This document shows positions 18,542 through 28,627 of a stretch of DNA of 64,000 bases, piece after piece; positions within the stretch are counted from its first letter, which is position 1; each line of letters starts with the position of its first letter. The stretch comes from Alangreenwoodia sp964438605. Lineage in GTDB: Bacteria; Bacillota; Clostridia; Peptostreptococcales; Anaerovoracaceae. The notes below the pieces were generated by a model that saw only the letters and a program-made list of their open reading frames with translations, had not been told where the DNA came from and ran no database searches. The DNA lies in the NCBI GenBank assembly GCA_964438605.1, contig CAYTKT010000002.1, positions 1 to 64,000 of the forward strand, read 5' to 3'. The translations under genes and the position numbers were made by a program.

Positions 18542-21500
18542 TTATTTAAAATAATTGATCCCCGACTCAAACAGCTTCTGGTCGAAATTACCCGGCACGT
18601 TGCGGTAGAGATTCTTGCCGATGCGTTCCGAATGACCCATCTTGCCGAAAATCCGCCCGTCAGGTGAAAGAATCCCTTCAATAGCCTGGTTGGAATTATT
18701 AGGATTAAACCTGATGTCAGATGTCGGATTTCCTTCCAAATCCACATACTGCGTTGCGATCTGACCGTTTTCCGCCAGTTTCGCAATCAGGCTGTCTGAC
18801 GCGATAAATCTGCCTTCTCCGTGAGAGACAGGAATTGTGTGAATGTCGCCCACCTTGGTACCGGCCAGCCAGGGAGATTTGACTGAGGCGATCCTCGTGT
18901 TGACGAGACAGGACGCATGTCTGCCAATACTGTTATACGTCAGCGTCGGAGCGTCCTGCGCTGCTTCTACAATCTTTCCGTAAGGAACAAGACCCAGCTT
19001 TATTAACGCCTGAAATCCGTTGCAGATACCGAGTATTAGGCCGTCCCGCTTTTCAAGAAGCTCTGTGACAGCTTCAGAAACGGCAGGATTCCGGAATACC
19101 GCCGTGATAAATTTCGCGGAACCATCAGGTTCGTCGCCGCCGCTGAAACCTCCGGGAATCATAATAATCTGGCTCGTTTTAATCTTCTTTACCATCTGAT
19201 TGATTGACTCGTCAAGGACTTCCGGCGTCAGATTTGCGAGAATCTGCATTTCAACGCTGCCGCCTGCCCGCTCAAAGGCACGCTTGCTGTCCATTTCACA
19301 GTTCGTTCCCGGAAATACAGGAAGAAACACTTTCGGCTTTGCGATCTTAACTGCAGGCGATAGCACGCTTCTCTCCGCATAGGAATACACTTTGACAGGC
19401 CGGCTGTCTTCCTTCGCCTTTGTCGGAAATACCGTTTCCAACGGTTCCTTCCATGCTGCCGTCATTTCTTCGAGTGTAATTGATTCGCCTGTGTCAGAAA
19501 TAAAAATTTGTTCTTTTTCTGTAGTTTTGCCGATAATCTCAAAGCAAATGCCCTCAAAGAGCGTCTCAGCGTCATCTTCTGCACCGATCTCGATAATAAG
19601 CGCTCCCATTTCGGGGCTATGAAGCTCCGTCCCCGACTTGCCGTCGATGACAGCACCGATCATGTTTCCAGCCGCCATTTCGCATACGGTGACGAAAATT
19701 CCGCCGCCACCCACCGGATTCATCGCAAGAATTTTTCCCTGCCCGGCCAGTTCGATGACTTTCGCCATGTTTGTTCTGTACTGTTCAAAATCTATGACGC
19801 CGTATTCGTCCGTTCCCTGAAATACATGGACGATCGTGCTGCCGGCCTTTTTAAACTCGGTCGAAACGACTTGATTGGCATCGACCGCCGCAACAGCAAA
19901 CGAAATCAGCGTCGGCGGGACGTCGATATCCATAAATGTGCCGGACATACTGTCTTTCCCGCCTATGGCAGGAATTTTCAGTTCCGCCTGAGCCGTCAAA
20001 GCGCCCAGCAGCGCACCAAAAGGCTTGCCCCAGCGTTCCGGATCAGTGCCGAGTTTTTCAAAAAATTCCTGGAAAGAAAGCCTTGCTTTCCTGTAATCGC
20101 CTCCGAGAGCCACAATCTTGGTTGCGGAGTCGACGACCGCATAAACAGCGCCGTGGAACGGGCTGCGCTTTGAAATCGCCGGGTTAAACCCGAAAGTCAT
20201 CAGCGTTGACGTGTCTGTATATCCTTCTGTCAGCGGAAGTTTTGCAGCCATGCCGGCAGCCGGCGACAGCTGGTATTTTCCTCCAAGCGGCATCAGTACG
20301 GAACCTGCCCCGATTGTGCTGTCAAAACGCTCCGTCAGCCCTTTCTGGCTCGCGTTTCCGAGCTGCCTGAGATAGTCAGCCAGCGGCTTCGGCTCACTTT
20401 GCGCACCCGCTCCGGTCTTTGACGCCGCCTCCGCGCCCGCTGCATCCGCCGCATCTGCTTCTTCCATGGAAAAATCCGGCATCGGAGCAAAAGCGACGAC
20501 AGTATTCTGCTTTACGCCGTTCGTATCGAGGAACGATCTTTTCAAATCGAGAATACACTTGCCTCTCCAGTACATTCTGACGCTGCCCGTATCTGTAACT
20601 TCGGCAACTGCAACGGCTTCCAGATTTTCCTCCCGGGCGTAAGCGATAAACTGCTCCACATCTTCCGCCCGCACGACGACTGCCATTCTCTCCTGCGATT
20701 CAGAAATTGCCAGTTCTGTGCCGTCAAGTCCTTCATATTTTTTCGGAACGAGATCGAGATTGATATCAAGGCTGTCAGCCAGTTCGCCGATAGCCACCGA
20801 AACACCGCCTGCACCAAAATCGTTGCAGCGTTTTATCAGCGTGGAAACTTCGTTTCTGCGGAAAAGTCTCTGAAGATTGCGTTCTACCGGCGGATTGCCC
20901 TTCTGGACTTCCGCGCCGCAGGTCAGAATCGATTCCCGCGTGTGCTCCTTTGAAGAACCTGTTGCGCCGCCGCAGCCGTCGCGCCCCGTCCGGCCGCCAA
21001 CAAGAATCACGCGATCGCCCGGCGCCGGCTTTTTTCTTACAACATTCGCTTTGGGAGCCGCCCCGATGACAGCGCCGACTTCCATTCTCTTTGCTACATA
21101 GCCTTCGTCATAAACTTCAGCCACCTTGCCCGTGGCGATACCGATCTGATTGCCGTAGGAACTGTATCCGTGAGCCGCACCCGTCGTAATCTTTCTTTGA
21201 GGCAGCTTGCCCGCCAGCGTATCAGCAATGCTCGTGCGCGGATCGCCGCAGCCTGTGACACGCATAGCCTGGTACACGTAAACGCGCCCGGAAAGCGGAT
21301 CGCGGATCGCTCCGCCCAGGCAAGTTGCAGCGCCGCCAAAAGGCTCAATTTCCGTCGGATGGTTATGCGTCTCGTTTTTAAACATGACGAGCCATTCCTC
21401 CGGCTTCCCATCGATTTCGGCTGTCACGTTAATGCTGCAGGCGTTAATTTCTTCCGATTCGTCGAGATCGTCGGCAAGCCCCATCTTTTTTATGTATTTC

Positions 21501-22345
21501 GTCCCGATCACGGCGAGATCCATCAGCGTAATATCTTTTTCCGCAATTCTGTCGCCGTAAACTTCCTCTCTGATCTTTAAATATCTTTCAAATGCCTTCT
21601 TTACCAGCTGGGAATATTTATCATCTGCGAATTTCACATCGGTGATCTTTGTAGAGAACGTCGTATGTCTGCAGTGGTCTGACCAGTAAGTGTCGATAAC
21701 TCTGAGTTCCGTGACCGTCGGATCGCGCATCAGTTCCTCAGAATAGTGCTGGCGCACAAAAAGCAGATCCTCCTCACTCATGGCAAAGCCCATATCGCTG
21801 CGAAACGCACGAAGCTGTTCATCGCTCATCTTGCGGAATCCGTCTATCGTCTTCACATCTTCCGGCACATCGGCCATCATCGTGATCGTCTCCGGCTTGT
21901 CCATCGACGCTTCCTGAGAATCCACCGGGTTAATGCAATAATTCTTTATCGCTTCCGCGTCCTGTTCCGTCAGGTTGCCGTACAGAGCGATGACGCGCGA
22001 AAATCTCACTTCCGGCTTCTGCCCCATACTGATCAGCTGGATGCACTGAGCTGCGGAATCGGCCCGCTGGTCATACTGACCCGGCAGGTACTCCGAAGCG
22101 AACACGAAAGCGGCGCCGGACAAGTCCGCCGTCTCCTCTGTCACCATATCAACCGCAGGTTCCGCAAAAACGTCAAATACAGACTCGCGATAAAGCTCGT
22201 CGCCAAGTCCGTCCATATCGTATCTGTTCAGGATGCGGATGTCTGTCAGTCCTCTGATTCCGAGATTTTCCCTGATATCGGCGCACATTGCCTGTGCCTG
22301 CACATCAAAGCCCTTTTTCTTTTCAACGAAGATTCGTCTAACCAT
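18542..22345 (-). CDS. purL: Phosphoribosylformylglycinamidine synthase, single chain
   Basis: Converts FGAR and glutamine to FGAM. 1267 residues, fusing PurS-like, PurL synthetase and PurQ glutaminase parts as in clostridial large-type PurL. The synthetase half shows NETHNHPTEIEPFGGAAT (about 325-342); the glutaminase half has VFPGTNCEMDSKRAFERAGG and the nucleophile motif ILGICNGFQALIKLG. At about residues 630-657 there is an Ala/Asp/Gly-rich stretch (DAADAAGAEAASKTGAGAQ) that looks like a low-complexity insertion. Head gene of the pur operon, AGGAGG seven bases before the ATG. Confidence 0.97.
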   Translation of the reverse strand: MVRRIFVEKKKGFDVQAQAMCADIRENLGIRGLTDIRILNRYDMDGLGDELYRESVFDVFAEPAVDMVTEETADLSGAAFVFASEYLPGQYDQRADSAAQCIQLISMGQKPEVRFSRVIALYGNLTEQDAEAIKNYCINPVDSQEASMDKPETITMMADVPEDVKTIDGFRKMSDEQLRAFRSDMGFAMSEEDLLFVRQHYSEELMRDPTVTELRVIDTYWSDHCRHTTFSTKITDVKFADDKYSQLVKKAFERYLKIREEVYGDRIAEKDITLMDLAVIGTKYIKKMGLADDLDESEEINACSINVTAEIDGKPEEWLVMFKNETHNHPTEIEPFGGAATCLGGAIRDPLSGRVYVYQAMRVTGCGDPRTSIADTLAGKLPQRKITTGAAHGYSSYGNQIGIATGKVAEVYDEGYVAKRMEVGAVIGAAPKANVVRKKPAPGDRVILVGGRTGRDGCGGATGSSKEHTRESILTCGAEVQKGNPPVERNLQRLFRRNEVSTLIKRCNDFGAGGVSVAIGELADSLDINLDLVPKKYEGLDGTELAISESQERMAVVVRAEDVEQFIAYAREENLEAVAVAEVTDTGSVRMYWRGKCILDLKRSFLDTNGVKQNTVVAFAPMPDFSMEEADAADAAGAEAASKTGAGAQSEPKPLADYLRQLGNASQKGLTERFDSTIGAGSVLMPLGGKYQLSPAAGMAAKLPLTEGYTDTSTLMTFGFNPAISKRSPFHGAVYAVVDSATKIVALGGDYRKARLSFQEFFEKLGTDPERWGKPFGALLGALTAQAELKIPAIGGKDSMSGTFMDIDVPPTLISFAVAAVDANQVVSTEFKKAGSTIVHVFQGTDEYGVIDFEQYRTNMAKVIELAGQGKILAMNPVGGGGIFVTVCEMAAGNMIGAVIDGKSGTELHSPEMGALIIEIGAEDDAETLFEGICFEIIGKTTEKEQIFISDTGESITLEEMTAAWKEPLETVFPTKAKEDSRPVKVYSYAERSVLSPAVKIAKPKVFLPVFPGTNCEMDSKRAFERAGGSVEMQILANLTPEVLDESINQMVKKIKTSQIIMIPGGFSGGDEPDGSAKFITAVFRNPAVSEAVTELLEKRDGLILGICNGFQALIKLGLVPYGKIVEAAQDAPTLTYNSIGRHASCLVNTRIASVKSPWLAGTKVGDIHTIPVSHGEGRFIASDSLIAKLAENGQIATQYVDLEGNPTSDIRFNPNNSNQAIEGILSPDGRIFGKMGHSERIGKNLYRNVPGNFDQKLFESGINYFK

Positions 22346-22404
22346 TCTTTCCTCCTGAATATTTAGGCATCAGCCAAGTTCGTCTGCTATGCACTAATTT
22401 AATA

Positions 22405-22413
22405 ATTATATCA
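22405..22413 (-). promoter_or_regulatory. Extended -10 promoter for purL operon
   Basis: Minus-strand TGATATAAT matches the extended -10 (TGnTATAAT), about 60 bases before the purL ATG; the -35 is weak. The short leader leaves no room for a purine riboswitch, and no clear PurR box pair was found. The leader can form a small stem from GCATAGC and GGCTGATGC. Confidence 0.5.
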
Positions 22414-22525
22414 GTTTTTAATCTTTATTTCGACTGAAATTAAGATTAAACATGGTTTTTTTCGACATTCGCTGCGATGCCGGTGATTTTTCGTTTTCCG
22501 GCTGCAAACAAATCGGTTAAACAGT

Positions 22526-22576
22526 CAGAACCGGAATGACGCATAAACGAGGAATGAATACGCCTTTCCGGTTCTG
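22526..22576. repeat. Inverted repeat downstream of purO
   Basis: CAGAACCGGAA and TTCCGGTTCTG form an 11-bp perfect stem with a 29-base loop between purO and the purL promoter. No T-run follows on either strand, so it may be a 3'-end stabiliser or weak terminator. The rest of 22414-22746 shows nothing I can support. Confidence 0.55.
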
Positions 22577-22746
22577 CTTTAATAATATCGGAACCAAAAT
22601 TCAAAACATAAAATATAGAAATTCAGGAACAGTTTTGAACTCTGCTTTTCGACAACTCCTGACCGCCGATAAAACGGCGACATCATACAGCCGCCTTCCT
22701 GCTGAAATTGCAAAACAAATGACGAACGGAACAACAGCTTCCTGCT

Positions 22747-23460
22747 TTACGCGTTCTTGTTTACGATCCTCGTTTCATAAGCGCCCGTTTCGATATCAAT
22801 AAACCGGACAAACAGAGAAACCTTATTATCGTCATCAAGAGAATTCCAGATCGCAGCGGTCATTTCGTCTATGCTGCCGCTGATTTCTACCGGAGTGGGT
22901 TCGCCCTCGTAGCTTGGAAGCGGATTGCCGTCACCCGTATATGTATGGAGATAACGGCCCGTGCCCGCCTTCGGATTAGAATAAGCAAATGTGTAACGGT
23001 TGCACGTTTCCGGATTGTCAATATCGCTCTTGAGAATCGACATCGCATAATTAAACGTACCGGCGTCCACCTTCATAATGCCGCTGATTCTCGGCGTGAA
23101 ATTCGGCGCGTCCGGCTCAAATTCTCTCGTGCGCAGCGCCTGTTCAAATGTCATCTGCTGATTCATCAGATCGTAAATCGTGTCGGTCTGGTCGCCGTTC
23201 GTCACAATCGTCTTATTCCCCAGCACTCTGACCGGCGCATAAATGATAAGGCTCGGATCACTGAGCTTGGATGGATCAAATGCCTCCGTGCGAATGCCCT
23301 CGCCCTCCTCGACGAAAATACGGTTTCTGCTGTTTTCGCTTCTGCCCATGATAAAATAGGCGGTAATGGCTTTCGCTCCGTCAGCCGATCTGCCGATGAT
23401 GATGCCTCTGCCCGGATAAGACGTGCTGCTGAGTTCCTTTTCAAGTGATACGTATTTCAT
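22747..23460 (-). CDS. purO: IMP cyclohydrolase, PurO type
   Basis: Predicted to close the second ring of IMP from FAICAR, the last step of the pathway. 237 residues. It resembles the archaeal-type IMP cyclohydrolase family also seen in Clostridia: YPGRGIIIGRSADGAKA at residues 15-31, then AYFIMGRSENSRNRIFV, and FEPDAPNFTPRISG near 132. It is unrelated to the cyclohydrolase domain of bifunctional PurH. That fits the truncated, transformylase-only PurH at 36685. AAAGGAG precedes the ATG. Upstream are two small inverted repeats in the leader (ACCCGC/GCGGGT and AAACTGCC/GGCAGTTT at 23479-23552). Confidence 0.85.
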   Translation of the reverse strand: MKYVSLEKELSSTSYPGRGIIIGRSADGAKAITAYFIMGRSENSRNRIFVEEGEGIRTEAFDPSKLSDPSLIIYAPVRVLGNKTIVTNGDQTDTIYDLMNQQMTFEQALRTREFEPDAPNFTPRISGIMKVDAGTFNYAMSILKSDIDNPETCNRYTFAYSNPKAGTGRYLHTYTGDGNPLPSYEGEPTPVEISGSIDEMTAAIWNSLDDDNKVSLFVRFIDIETGAYETRIVNKNA

Positions 23461-23676
23461 AATTAAAAACTCCTTTCTACCCGCGCTCGTCGCTGCGGGT
23501 TCCCTTTTAAACTGCCCGCGCGCTTGTCGCCATATGGCAGTTTCAAACCATCTTTATATTTTTCGCAGCGGATCGATTTCAAAGCGCATACACTTTCCGC
23601 TACAAATTTCACTTCAAAGCGCGTACAGTTTTCATCATGGATTTCATTTCCATCCGCACGCATCTCCCGCCGCAGG

Positions 23677-24381
23677 TTAATTCAGACTTCTGAAACTGCT
23701 TTGCGGATTCAGGCTCTGGATAAACGCGAGATTCATCTCGATCTGCGGCTGAAGCGGCTGGTGCCTGTCATATTTCACATAAATCAGGAAAAATGCCGTC
23801 TGAAAAATCTCCTGCTGCTCCTGCAGCGATTTTGCCTCGTGCATCAGCCGTGAACAGACACTTCCCAGACGTTTATACAGTTTGACACATTCGTCATATT
23901 CCTCGATATCGAACCGATCCAGCCAGTCCTGGACGCGGTGTTCCTCGTCGCGCCCGGCGGCGCAGTCAAATTCGTTCAGATAATATCGGAACTCCTGATC
24001 TTTTGTCACATCGTTAAAAAACAACATGCGACCAAGCGGATAGAGAGAACAGACGATGGGCTTTGCCTGATGTATCGTACATCTCCCCTTTTTAAGAAAA
24101 GAACAGCTTCCGTCAAGCCGCTCCTTCAAAACGACGAGCGGAAGCATCGATTCGTCTCCCGGCAGCATATCACAATACTTTGACAATACCTCGTCGATTT
24201 CTATATCGAGATAATTTGCCGCTCTGTAAATATCCACCGGGGAAAGGATAATCTTGTCCTCTTTTTTGACATTCCGGCAGCAGTCGCCACATTCGGCACA
24301 GCGGAATCTGAAAACAGAATCCTTGCTGATAAAATTCTGGTCAAGCTTGTTATTCTGATAATCTTTTTTCTTCCTTGCCAT
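23677..24381 (-). CDS. YkgJ-like cysteine cluster protein
   Basis: A 234-residue soluble protein of the Zn/Fe-chelating cysteine cluster family (UPF0153, YkgJ). The cluster reads CAECGDCC with the first cysteine at about residue 28, and the second part CTIHQAKPIVCSLYPLG lies near 125. The molecular function of the family is not established. The ATG at 24381 has GGAG nine bases upstream; the ATG five codons earlier lacks a site. It is on the same strand as purO and may be in its transcript, 216 bases ahead. Confidence 0.85.
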   Translation of the reverse strand: MARKKKDYQNNKLDQNFISKDSVFRFRCAECGDCCRNVKKEDKIILSPVDIYRAANYLDIEIDEVLSKYCDMLPGDESMLPLVVLKERLDGSCSFLKKGRCTIHQAKPIVCSLYPLGRMLFFNDVTKDQEFRYYLNEFDCAAGRDEEHRVQDWLDRFDIEEYDECVKLYKRLGSVCSRLMHEAKSLQEQQEIFQTAFFLIYVKYDRHQPLQPQIEMNLAFIQSLNPQSSFRSLN

Positions 24382-24636
24382 TTTTTGATTCTCCATTTCG
24401 GTACAAAAATATTATATACCATCCTGCCGTCTTTGCGCAATGCAATCCCGCATCGTTGCAGATGCCGATGACGCCGTCGCTCATTAACGGCAGAGAGAAC
24501 TTTGCGCCGTTTTTTGATTCACCGATGCAAAACTTTTTTCATTTTATCATATCGCGGCGCTTCATTTGTGATAGAATTGCACTGCAACAAGGCTTATCGT
24601 TACAGAAAACCCGTCATTACAGGAGGCTGATTATCT

Positions 24637-25530
24637 ATGAAACCGCAATACAAAGGAATCTTTCTGATTATCGCGTCAGCGTTCTTCTTCTCGCTGATGA
24701 ATCTTTTCGTCAAACTCTCAGGCGACCTTCCGTCAGTTCAGAAATGCTTCTTTCGTAACTTCGTCGCCATGTTATTCGCTTTCTTCATGCTCCTGCGCAG
24801 CGACGAAAAATTTTCCATTCAAAAAAGAAACCTGCCGTTTCTTATTCTGCGTTCCGTCTTCGGCACGCTCGGCATCTATTGCAACTTCTATGCCATCGAC
24901 CATCTGGTCTTGTCCGACGCCAGTATGCTCAACAAAATGTCTCCTTTTTTTGCAATCATTTGCAGCATGATATTTCTGAGGGAGCGGGCACATCCGTTTC
25001 AGATTGCCGCTATCGTCGCTGCTTTCGCCGGCTCGCTGATGGTAATAAAACCGACTTTATCAAATATCGACCTGTTCCCATCGCTGATCGGTCTGCTCGG
25101 CGGCTTGGGCGCCGGCATCGCCTACACTACTGTCAGATACCTCGGGCAGCGCGGCGAACGCGGTCCTGTCATCGTTTTCTTCTTTTCCGCTTTCTCCTGC
25201 GTCTTTTTCCTGCCACTGATGCTGGCCACATACGTTCATATGGAAATCTGGCAGTTAATCATCCTGATTCTCGCGGGCCTTTCGGCTGCCGGCGGCCAGT
25301 TTACCATCACTGCCGCCTATTTCTACGCGCCGGCCAGCGAAATTTCAATTTACGACTATACTCAAATCATCTTTGCCACTGCGTGGAGCCTGATTTTCTT
25401 TTCGCAGATGCCAGATCTTCTCAGTATTGCCGGTTATATCATCATCTGCGGCGCCGCCCTTGCAAATTTCCTGTTTTCAAATCGCAAACACAAAAAAGCG
25501 GAGGGAACGATGGATCAACCAGTGGAATAA
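24637..25530 (+). CDS. EamA/DMT-family transporter
   Basis: A 297-residue integral membrane protein with about ten hydrophobic segments arranged as two EamA repeats (roughly residues 8-140 and 150-285). The drug/metabolite transporter superfamily exports metabolites such as amino acids or their analogues; the substrate here cannot be read from sequence. GGAGG lies twelve bases before the ATG. It ends in a good intrinsic terminator at 25533, so it is transcribed alone, divergently from the Cys-cluster gene. Confidence 0.88.
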   Translation: MKPQYKGIFLIIASAFFFSLMNLFVKLSGDLPSVQKCFFRNFVAMLFAFFMLLRSDEKFSIQKRNLPFLILRSVFGTLGIYCNFYAIDHLVLSDASMLNKMSPFFAIICSMIFLRERAHPFQIAAIVAAFAGSLMVIKPTLSNIDLFPSLIGLLGGLGAGIAYTTVRYLGQRGERGPVIVFFFSAFSCVFFLPLMLATYVHMEIWQLIILILAGLSAAGGQFTITAAYFYAPASEISIYDYTQIIFATAWSLIFFSQMPDLLSIAGYIIICGAALANFLFSNRKHKKAEGTMDQPVE

Positions 25531-25532
25531 GC

Positions 25533-25574
25533 GGCAGGAGCCGGAAATGTTAAAACTGACGTCTCCTGCCTTTT
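25533..25574 (+). terminator. Intrinsic terminator of the EamA gene
   Basis: GGCAGGAG pairs with CTCCTGCC, followed by TTTT, starting three bases after the stop codon. Confidence 0.75.
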
Positions 25575-26517
25575 GTCAACTGTCACGCATCTGAAAGTAC
25601 ATGACTTGTAACTGCCAAGTCGCAACAACGGCTGCATAAGTTTCTGTTCAAGCTCCTAAAACGGCAAACGACCATGATACAGATAGACTAGCGGCCTTTG
25701 ACTTTGACACGTTCTGCAAACCGTTGAATCCCGGATAACTCTTCTAAGACAAAAAGTACGCACAAAGTACGCGCCTGGAATTGCTTTCAATAAGTGAGTG
25801 CCTTTGACACGACACGCAGCAGCAGTTATTTTTTGAAAGAAGGGGCCGCCTTCTGAACAGCAGACCACGAAAGAAGCTGCAATACCACCTTCCGGAGGAA
25901 CAGTTCGATGACTTCCCAAAGACTGTTTCCGCAGTCTGACGGTCGTTCATAGATAACCCCGCAAGGCTGTCCATGAACGAGGTTTTTGGCTTCTAATTTC
26001 TGCCGCGGGGTGTCTAACTTGTCCTTATAATTTTTAAACTCATTCTCTCCTAAAGGTGCGTCCATTCATTTCGCAATCTGCACCCCGTCTTTGAAAGTCC
26101 GGAATTTGTTGTCATTTGGCGGCTGCTTTGCTAAAATAAAGAGAAAGCGGATTTTGTACGGCGGTGCAAAAGCGGAAGATAGGACTGCGGGATCGGCTGA
26201 TTGACGTCGCGCAGCACGCAAAATGCGAGACCGAAATGTGCATGGCGACGGAGTCTGGTTGGAGCGGGCAGGATGCGAGTAAAATACGCCGAGCGCGGAC
26301 GCGGCAGAAAGCCAGGCGCAGATTCGGCATGACGGCATGATTGAGATTCGCGAAATAAGTGTACAGCGCGAAGAATGCTGGGAAACCGGACGTGATGTTT
26401 CGCAGTTCAGGCCGCAGTGCGACCTGTATCTTGATTGTGGCAGGAGGGTTATGCGGTGCTGAGAGAGCAAGCCGCAGTGCGATTCGCTTGAATAAAAAGG
26501 ATTTTTGGAGACAGAGT
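25575..26517. other. Gene-poor 940-base stretch
   Basis: No frame here has convincing coding character. The minus-strand frame at 25826-26065 (MDAPLGENEFKNYKDKLDTP...) reads somewhat like a protein start but has no recognised homology and may be a gene remnant. Small repeats occur: CGTTCAT / ATGAACG around 25948-25981, AAGTACGCACAAAGTACGCG near 25755, and GCCGCAGTGCGA at about 26410 and 26470. It may be a decayed insertion. Confidence 0.4.
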
Positions 26518-27270
26518 ATGCAGAGGAAAAACAGAGTGGAGATTCTTGGCGTTCCCGTAGATATGGTGGACAAGCAGCAGGCATTTTCCATTTTTAAGGA
26601 AATTTTCCCCCAGGCGGGATGCAGTATGATTGTGACGCCGAATTCGGAGATCATTCAAAATGCGTCGAAAGACGAAAGCCTGAAATCACTAATTGCGGGG
26701 GCCGATTTGATCATTCCGGACGGAATCGGCCTCGTTTACGCGTCGAAGATCATAGGATGTCCGCTGTCAGAGCGTGTTACGGGCGTCGATTTTCTGGAAA
26801 GTATTATCGCGTATCTGGCAAAGACCGGAGAGTCGATTTTCCTTTTCGGCAGCAAGCCGGGCGTGGCGGAGAAGGCAGCTGATAAGATGAAGGAAAAATA
26901 TCCGGGACTTGTGGTAGCGGGAACGCGCAACGGGTATTTTCAGCCGGAGGAGGAAACGGAAATCGTCAGTGAGATTGAGGAGAGCGGCGCCGATTTTTTG
27001 TGTGTAGCGCTTGGCGCACCGAAACAGGAGCGGTTTATCGCAGATCACAGGGCAGAATTCACTCATGTACGCGGAGCTATCGGCGTCGGCGGCAGTCTTG
27101 ATGTCTGGGCCGGGGAAGTGAAACGGGCGCCGGAATTTTATCAGAAGCACGGACTGGAATGGCTTTATCGGCTGATTCAGCAGCCGGCACGGTTTAAGCG
27201 GATGCTGGCGCTGCCGGCATTCATGCTGCGGGTGATTTTCAGCCGTGACGGCAAGTCGGAAAAAAGGTGA
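26518..27270 (+). CDS. WecG/TagA/CpsF glycosyltransferase
   Basis: A 250-residue glycosyltransferase of the family that adds N-acetylmannosamine(uronate) or a related sugar to lipid-linked GlcNAc in teichoic acid or exopolysaccharide synthesis, at the inner membrane face. Family motifs: TPNSEIIQNAS near residue 38, LIIPDGIGLVYASK near 60, FLFGSKPGVAEKAA and GAPKQERF near 170. The frame is open for 53 more codons upstream, but GGAG seven bases before the ATG at 26518 fixes the start. No other teichoic acid gene is nearby, so its acceptor is unknown. Confidence 0.9.
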   Translation: MQRKNRVEILGVPVDMVDKQQAFSIFKEIFPQAGCSMIVTPNSEIIQNASKDESLKSLIAGADLIIPDGIGLVYASKIIGCPLSERVTGVDFLESIIAYLAKTGESIFLFGSKPGVAEKAADKMKEKYPGLVVAGTRNGYFQPEEETEIVSEIEESGADFLCVALGAPKQERFIADHRAEFTHVRGAIGVGGSLDVWAGEVKRAPEFYQKHGLEWLYRLIQQPARFKRMLALPAFMLRVIFSRDGKSEKR

Positions 27271-27381
27271 TGCTTGATGCGATGCAGGTGCGGGCGGCGG
27301 GCCGTGCGCGGAAGCATGAAGAAAAATCGACAGGTCCGGCGGCATTGTATTGTATCGGAGAGGAACCGAAGAACGGATGGC

Positions 27382-27485
27382 TGACGTTTCGATCACAAAA
27401 CGGCTGCGGAAAAACGGATAACGAATTTCCGTTCAGCCTGCATGAGTATTTGACGTTTCAATCGCAAAACGACTGCGGAAAATCG
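27382..27485 (+). repeat. Two 35-base direct repeats
   Basis: TGACGTTTCGATCACAAAAC... (27382-27416) recurs at 27451-27485 with five substitutions and a period of 69 bases. They sit in the otherwise empty spacer 27271-27802 before the transketolase genes. Two copies only, no further structure. Confidence 0.7.
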
Positions 27486-27802
27486 ACCGTGTGCATCTTT
27501 GCGGCGGAAAGAGCAAGGCAGCTCGCAAGGTGTTTTTTTGTTCCAGTCGCTTAGGGCTGCGGATGAGAGCGGAAGGAAGAATCGACAGCGTTGCTCCGAA
27601 GGATGCCGAAAGGCAGCGCTGCCGTTCCAAAACCGTTCAGGAGCCGTTCAAAAGTGCGAACGCGAAAGTGAGTTCGTGCGGTGAGTTTACAGTTTACAGC
27701 AACAGACAAGAAATAGATTTAAAAACGGTTTAATAGTTAATAATAGTTGCTGATAATAATTGTTGATATGTTACAGCATGATTTAAGGAGGAACCGGAAA
27801 AT

Positions 27803-28627
27803 ATGGCAATCAATTTGAAAATGCTACAGGAAAAGGCACGGGACATCCGAATCGATATTATCAGGCAGATTTATTCTGCGGGTTCAGGGCATCCGGGCGG
27901 CTCTCTTTCGGCGGCTGACATTATTACGTACCTTTATTTCGCAGAAATGAGAATCGATCCTGAAAATCCGGACAAAGCAGGCAGAGACAGATTTGTGCTT
28001 TCAAAGGGACACGCGGCGCCGGCTCTTTATGCGGCGCTGGCGGAACGCGGTTATTTCCCGAAGGAAACGCTGCTGACGCTGAGAAAAATCGGCAGTATTC
28101 TGCAGGGCCACCCCGATAGCAAAAAGATTCCGGGCGTCGATATGTCTACGGGATCACTTGGCCAGGGGATTTCCGCGGCAGCAGGAATGGCGCTTGCCGA
28201 TCAGATTGACAGCACCGGCGGACGCGTTTATTCTGTGTTGGGCGACGGCGAACTTCAGGAAGGTATGGTCTGGGAGGCTGCTATGGCTGCATCACATTAC
28301 AAGCTTTCAAATCTGACAATTTTTATCGACAATAACGGGCTTCAGATCGACGGCAAAAATGAAGATGTTATGACGGTTGCGCCGGTGGCTGAAAAGTTTG
28401 AGAGTTTCGGATGGGACGTTCAGAAGATCGACGGCCATGATTTTGAGCAGATCGCGGCGGCGCTAAAAAAAGCAAAACAGGTGACTGACAGGCCGCAGGC
28501 CATTATCGCAAGGACGGTCAAGGGAAAAGGTGTTTCCTTTATGGAAGATCAGGCGGGCTGGCACGGCAAAGCGCCGGACAGCGATCAAGCAAAGCAGGCA
28601 GTAGAAGAACTGGGAGGAAAATGGTAA
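27803..28627 (+). CDS. Transketolase, N-terminal subunit
   Basis: Thiamine diphosphate-binding half of a split transketolase, which moves two-carbon units in the non-oxidative pentose phosphate pathway. 274 residues. SAGSGHPGGSLSAADI near residue 20, KGHAAPALYAALAERG, GSLGQGISAAAGMALA and the ThDP motif GDGELQEGMVWEAAM ... DNNGLQIDG are clear. The AAGGAGG site precedes the ATG. Its stop codon overlaps the start of the second subunit (TAATG), as expected for a heteromeric enzyme made in equal amounts. Anaerobes use it to make pentoses without the oxidative branch, supplying PRPP for the pur genes nearby. Confidence 0.95.
   Translation: MAINLKMLQEKARDIRIDIIRQIYSAGSGHPGGSLSAADIITYLYFAEMRIDPENPDKAGRDRFVLSKGHAAPALYAALAERGYFPKETLLTLRKIGSILQGHPDSKKIPGVDMSTGSLGQGISAAAGMALADQIDSTGGRVYSVLGDGELQEGMVWEAAMAASHYKLSNLTIFIDNNGLQIDGKNEDVMTVAPVAEKFESFGWDVQKIDGHDFEQIAAALKKAKQVTDRPQAIIARTVKGKGVSFMEDQAGWHGKAPDSDQAKQAVEELGGKW

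Noticed and set aside
22346..22440. Purine riboswitch before purL
   Set aside because: The leader from the likely promoter to the ATG is only about 55 bases and lacks the three-way-junction consensus.
26066..26654. Minus-strand frames of 170-180 codons overlapping the glycosyltransferase start
   Set aside because: Antisense to a clear gene in part, composition not protein-like, and no ribosome binding site.
27382..27485. Possible CRISPR array
   Set aside because: Only two imperfect repeat copies with one 34-base spacer, no further units and no cas genes nearby.
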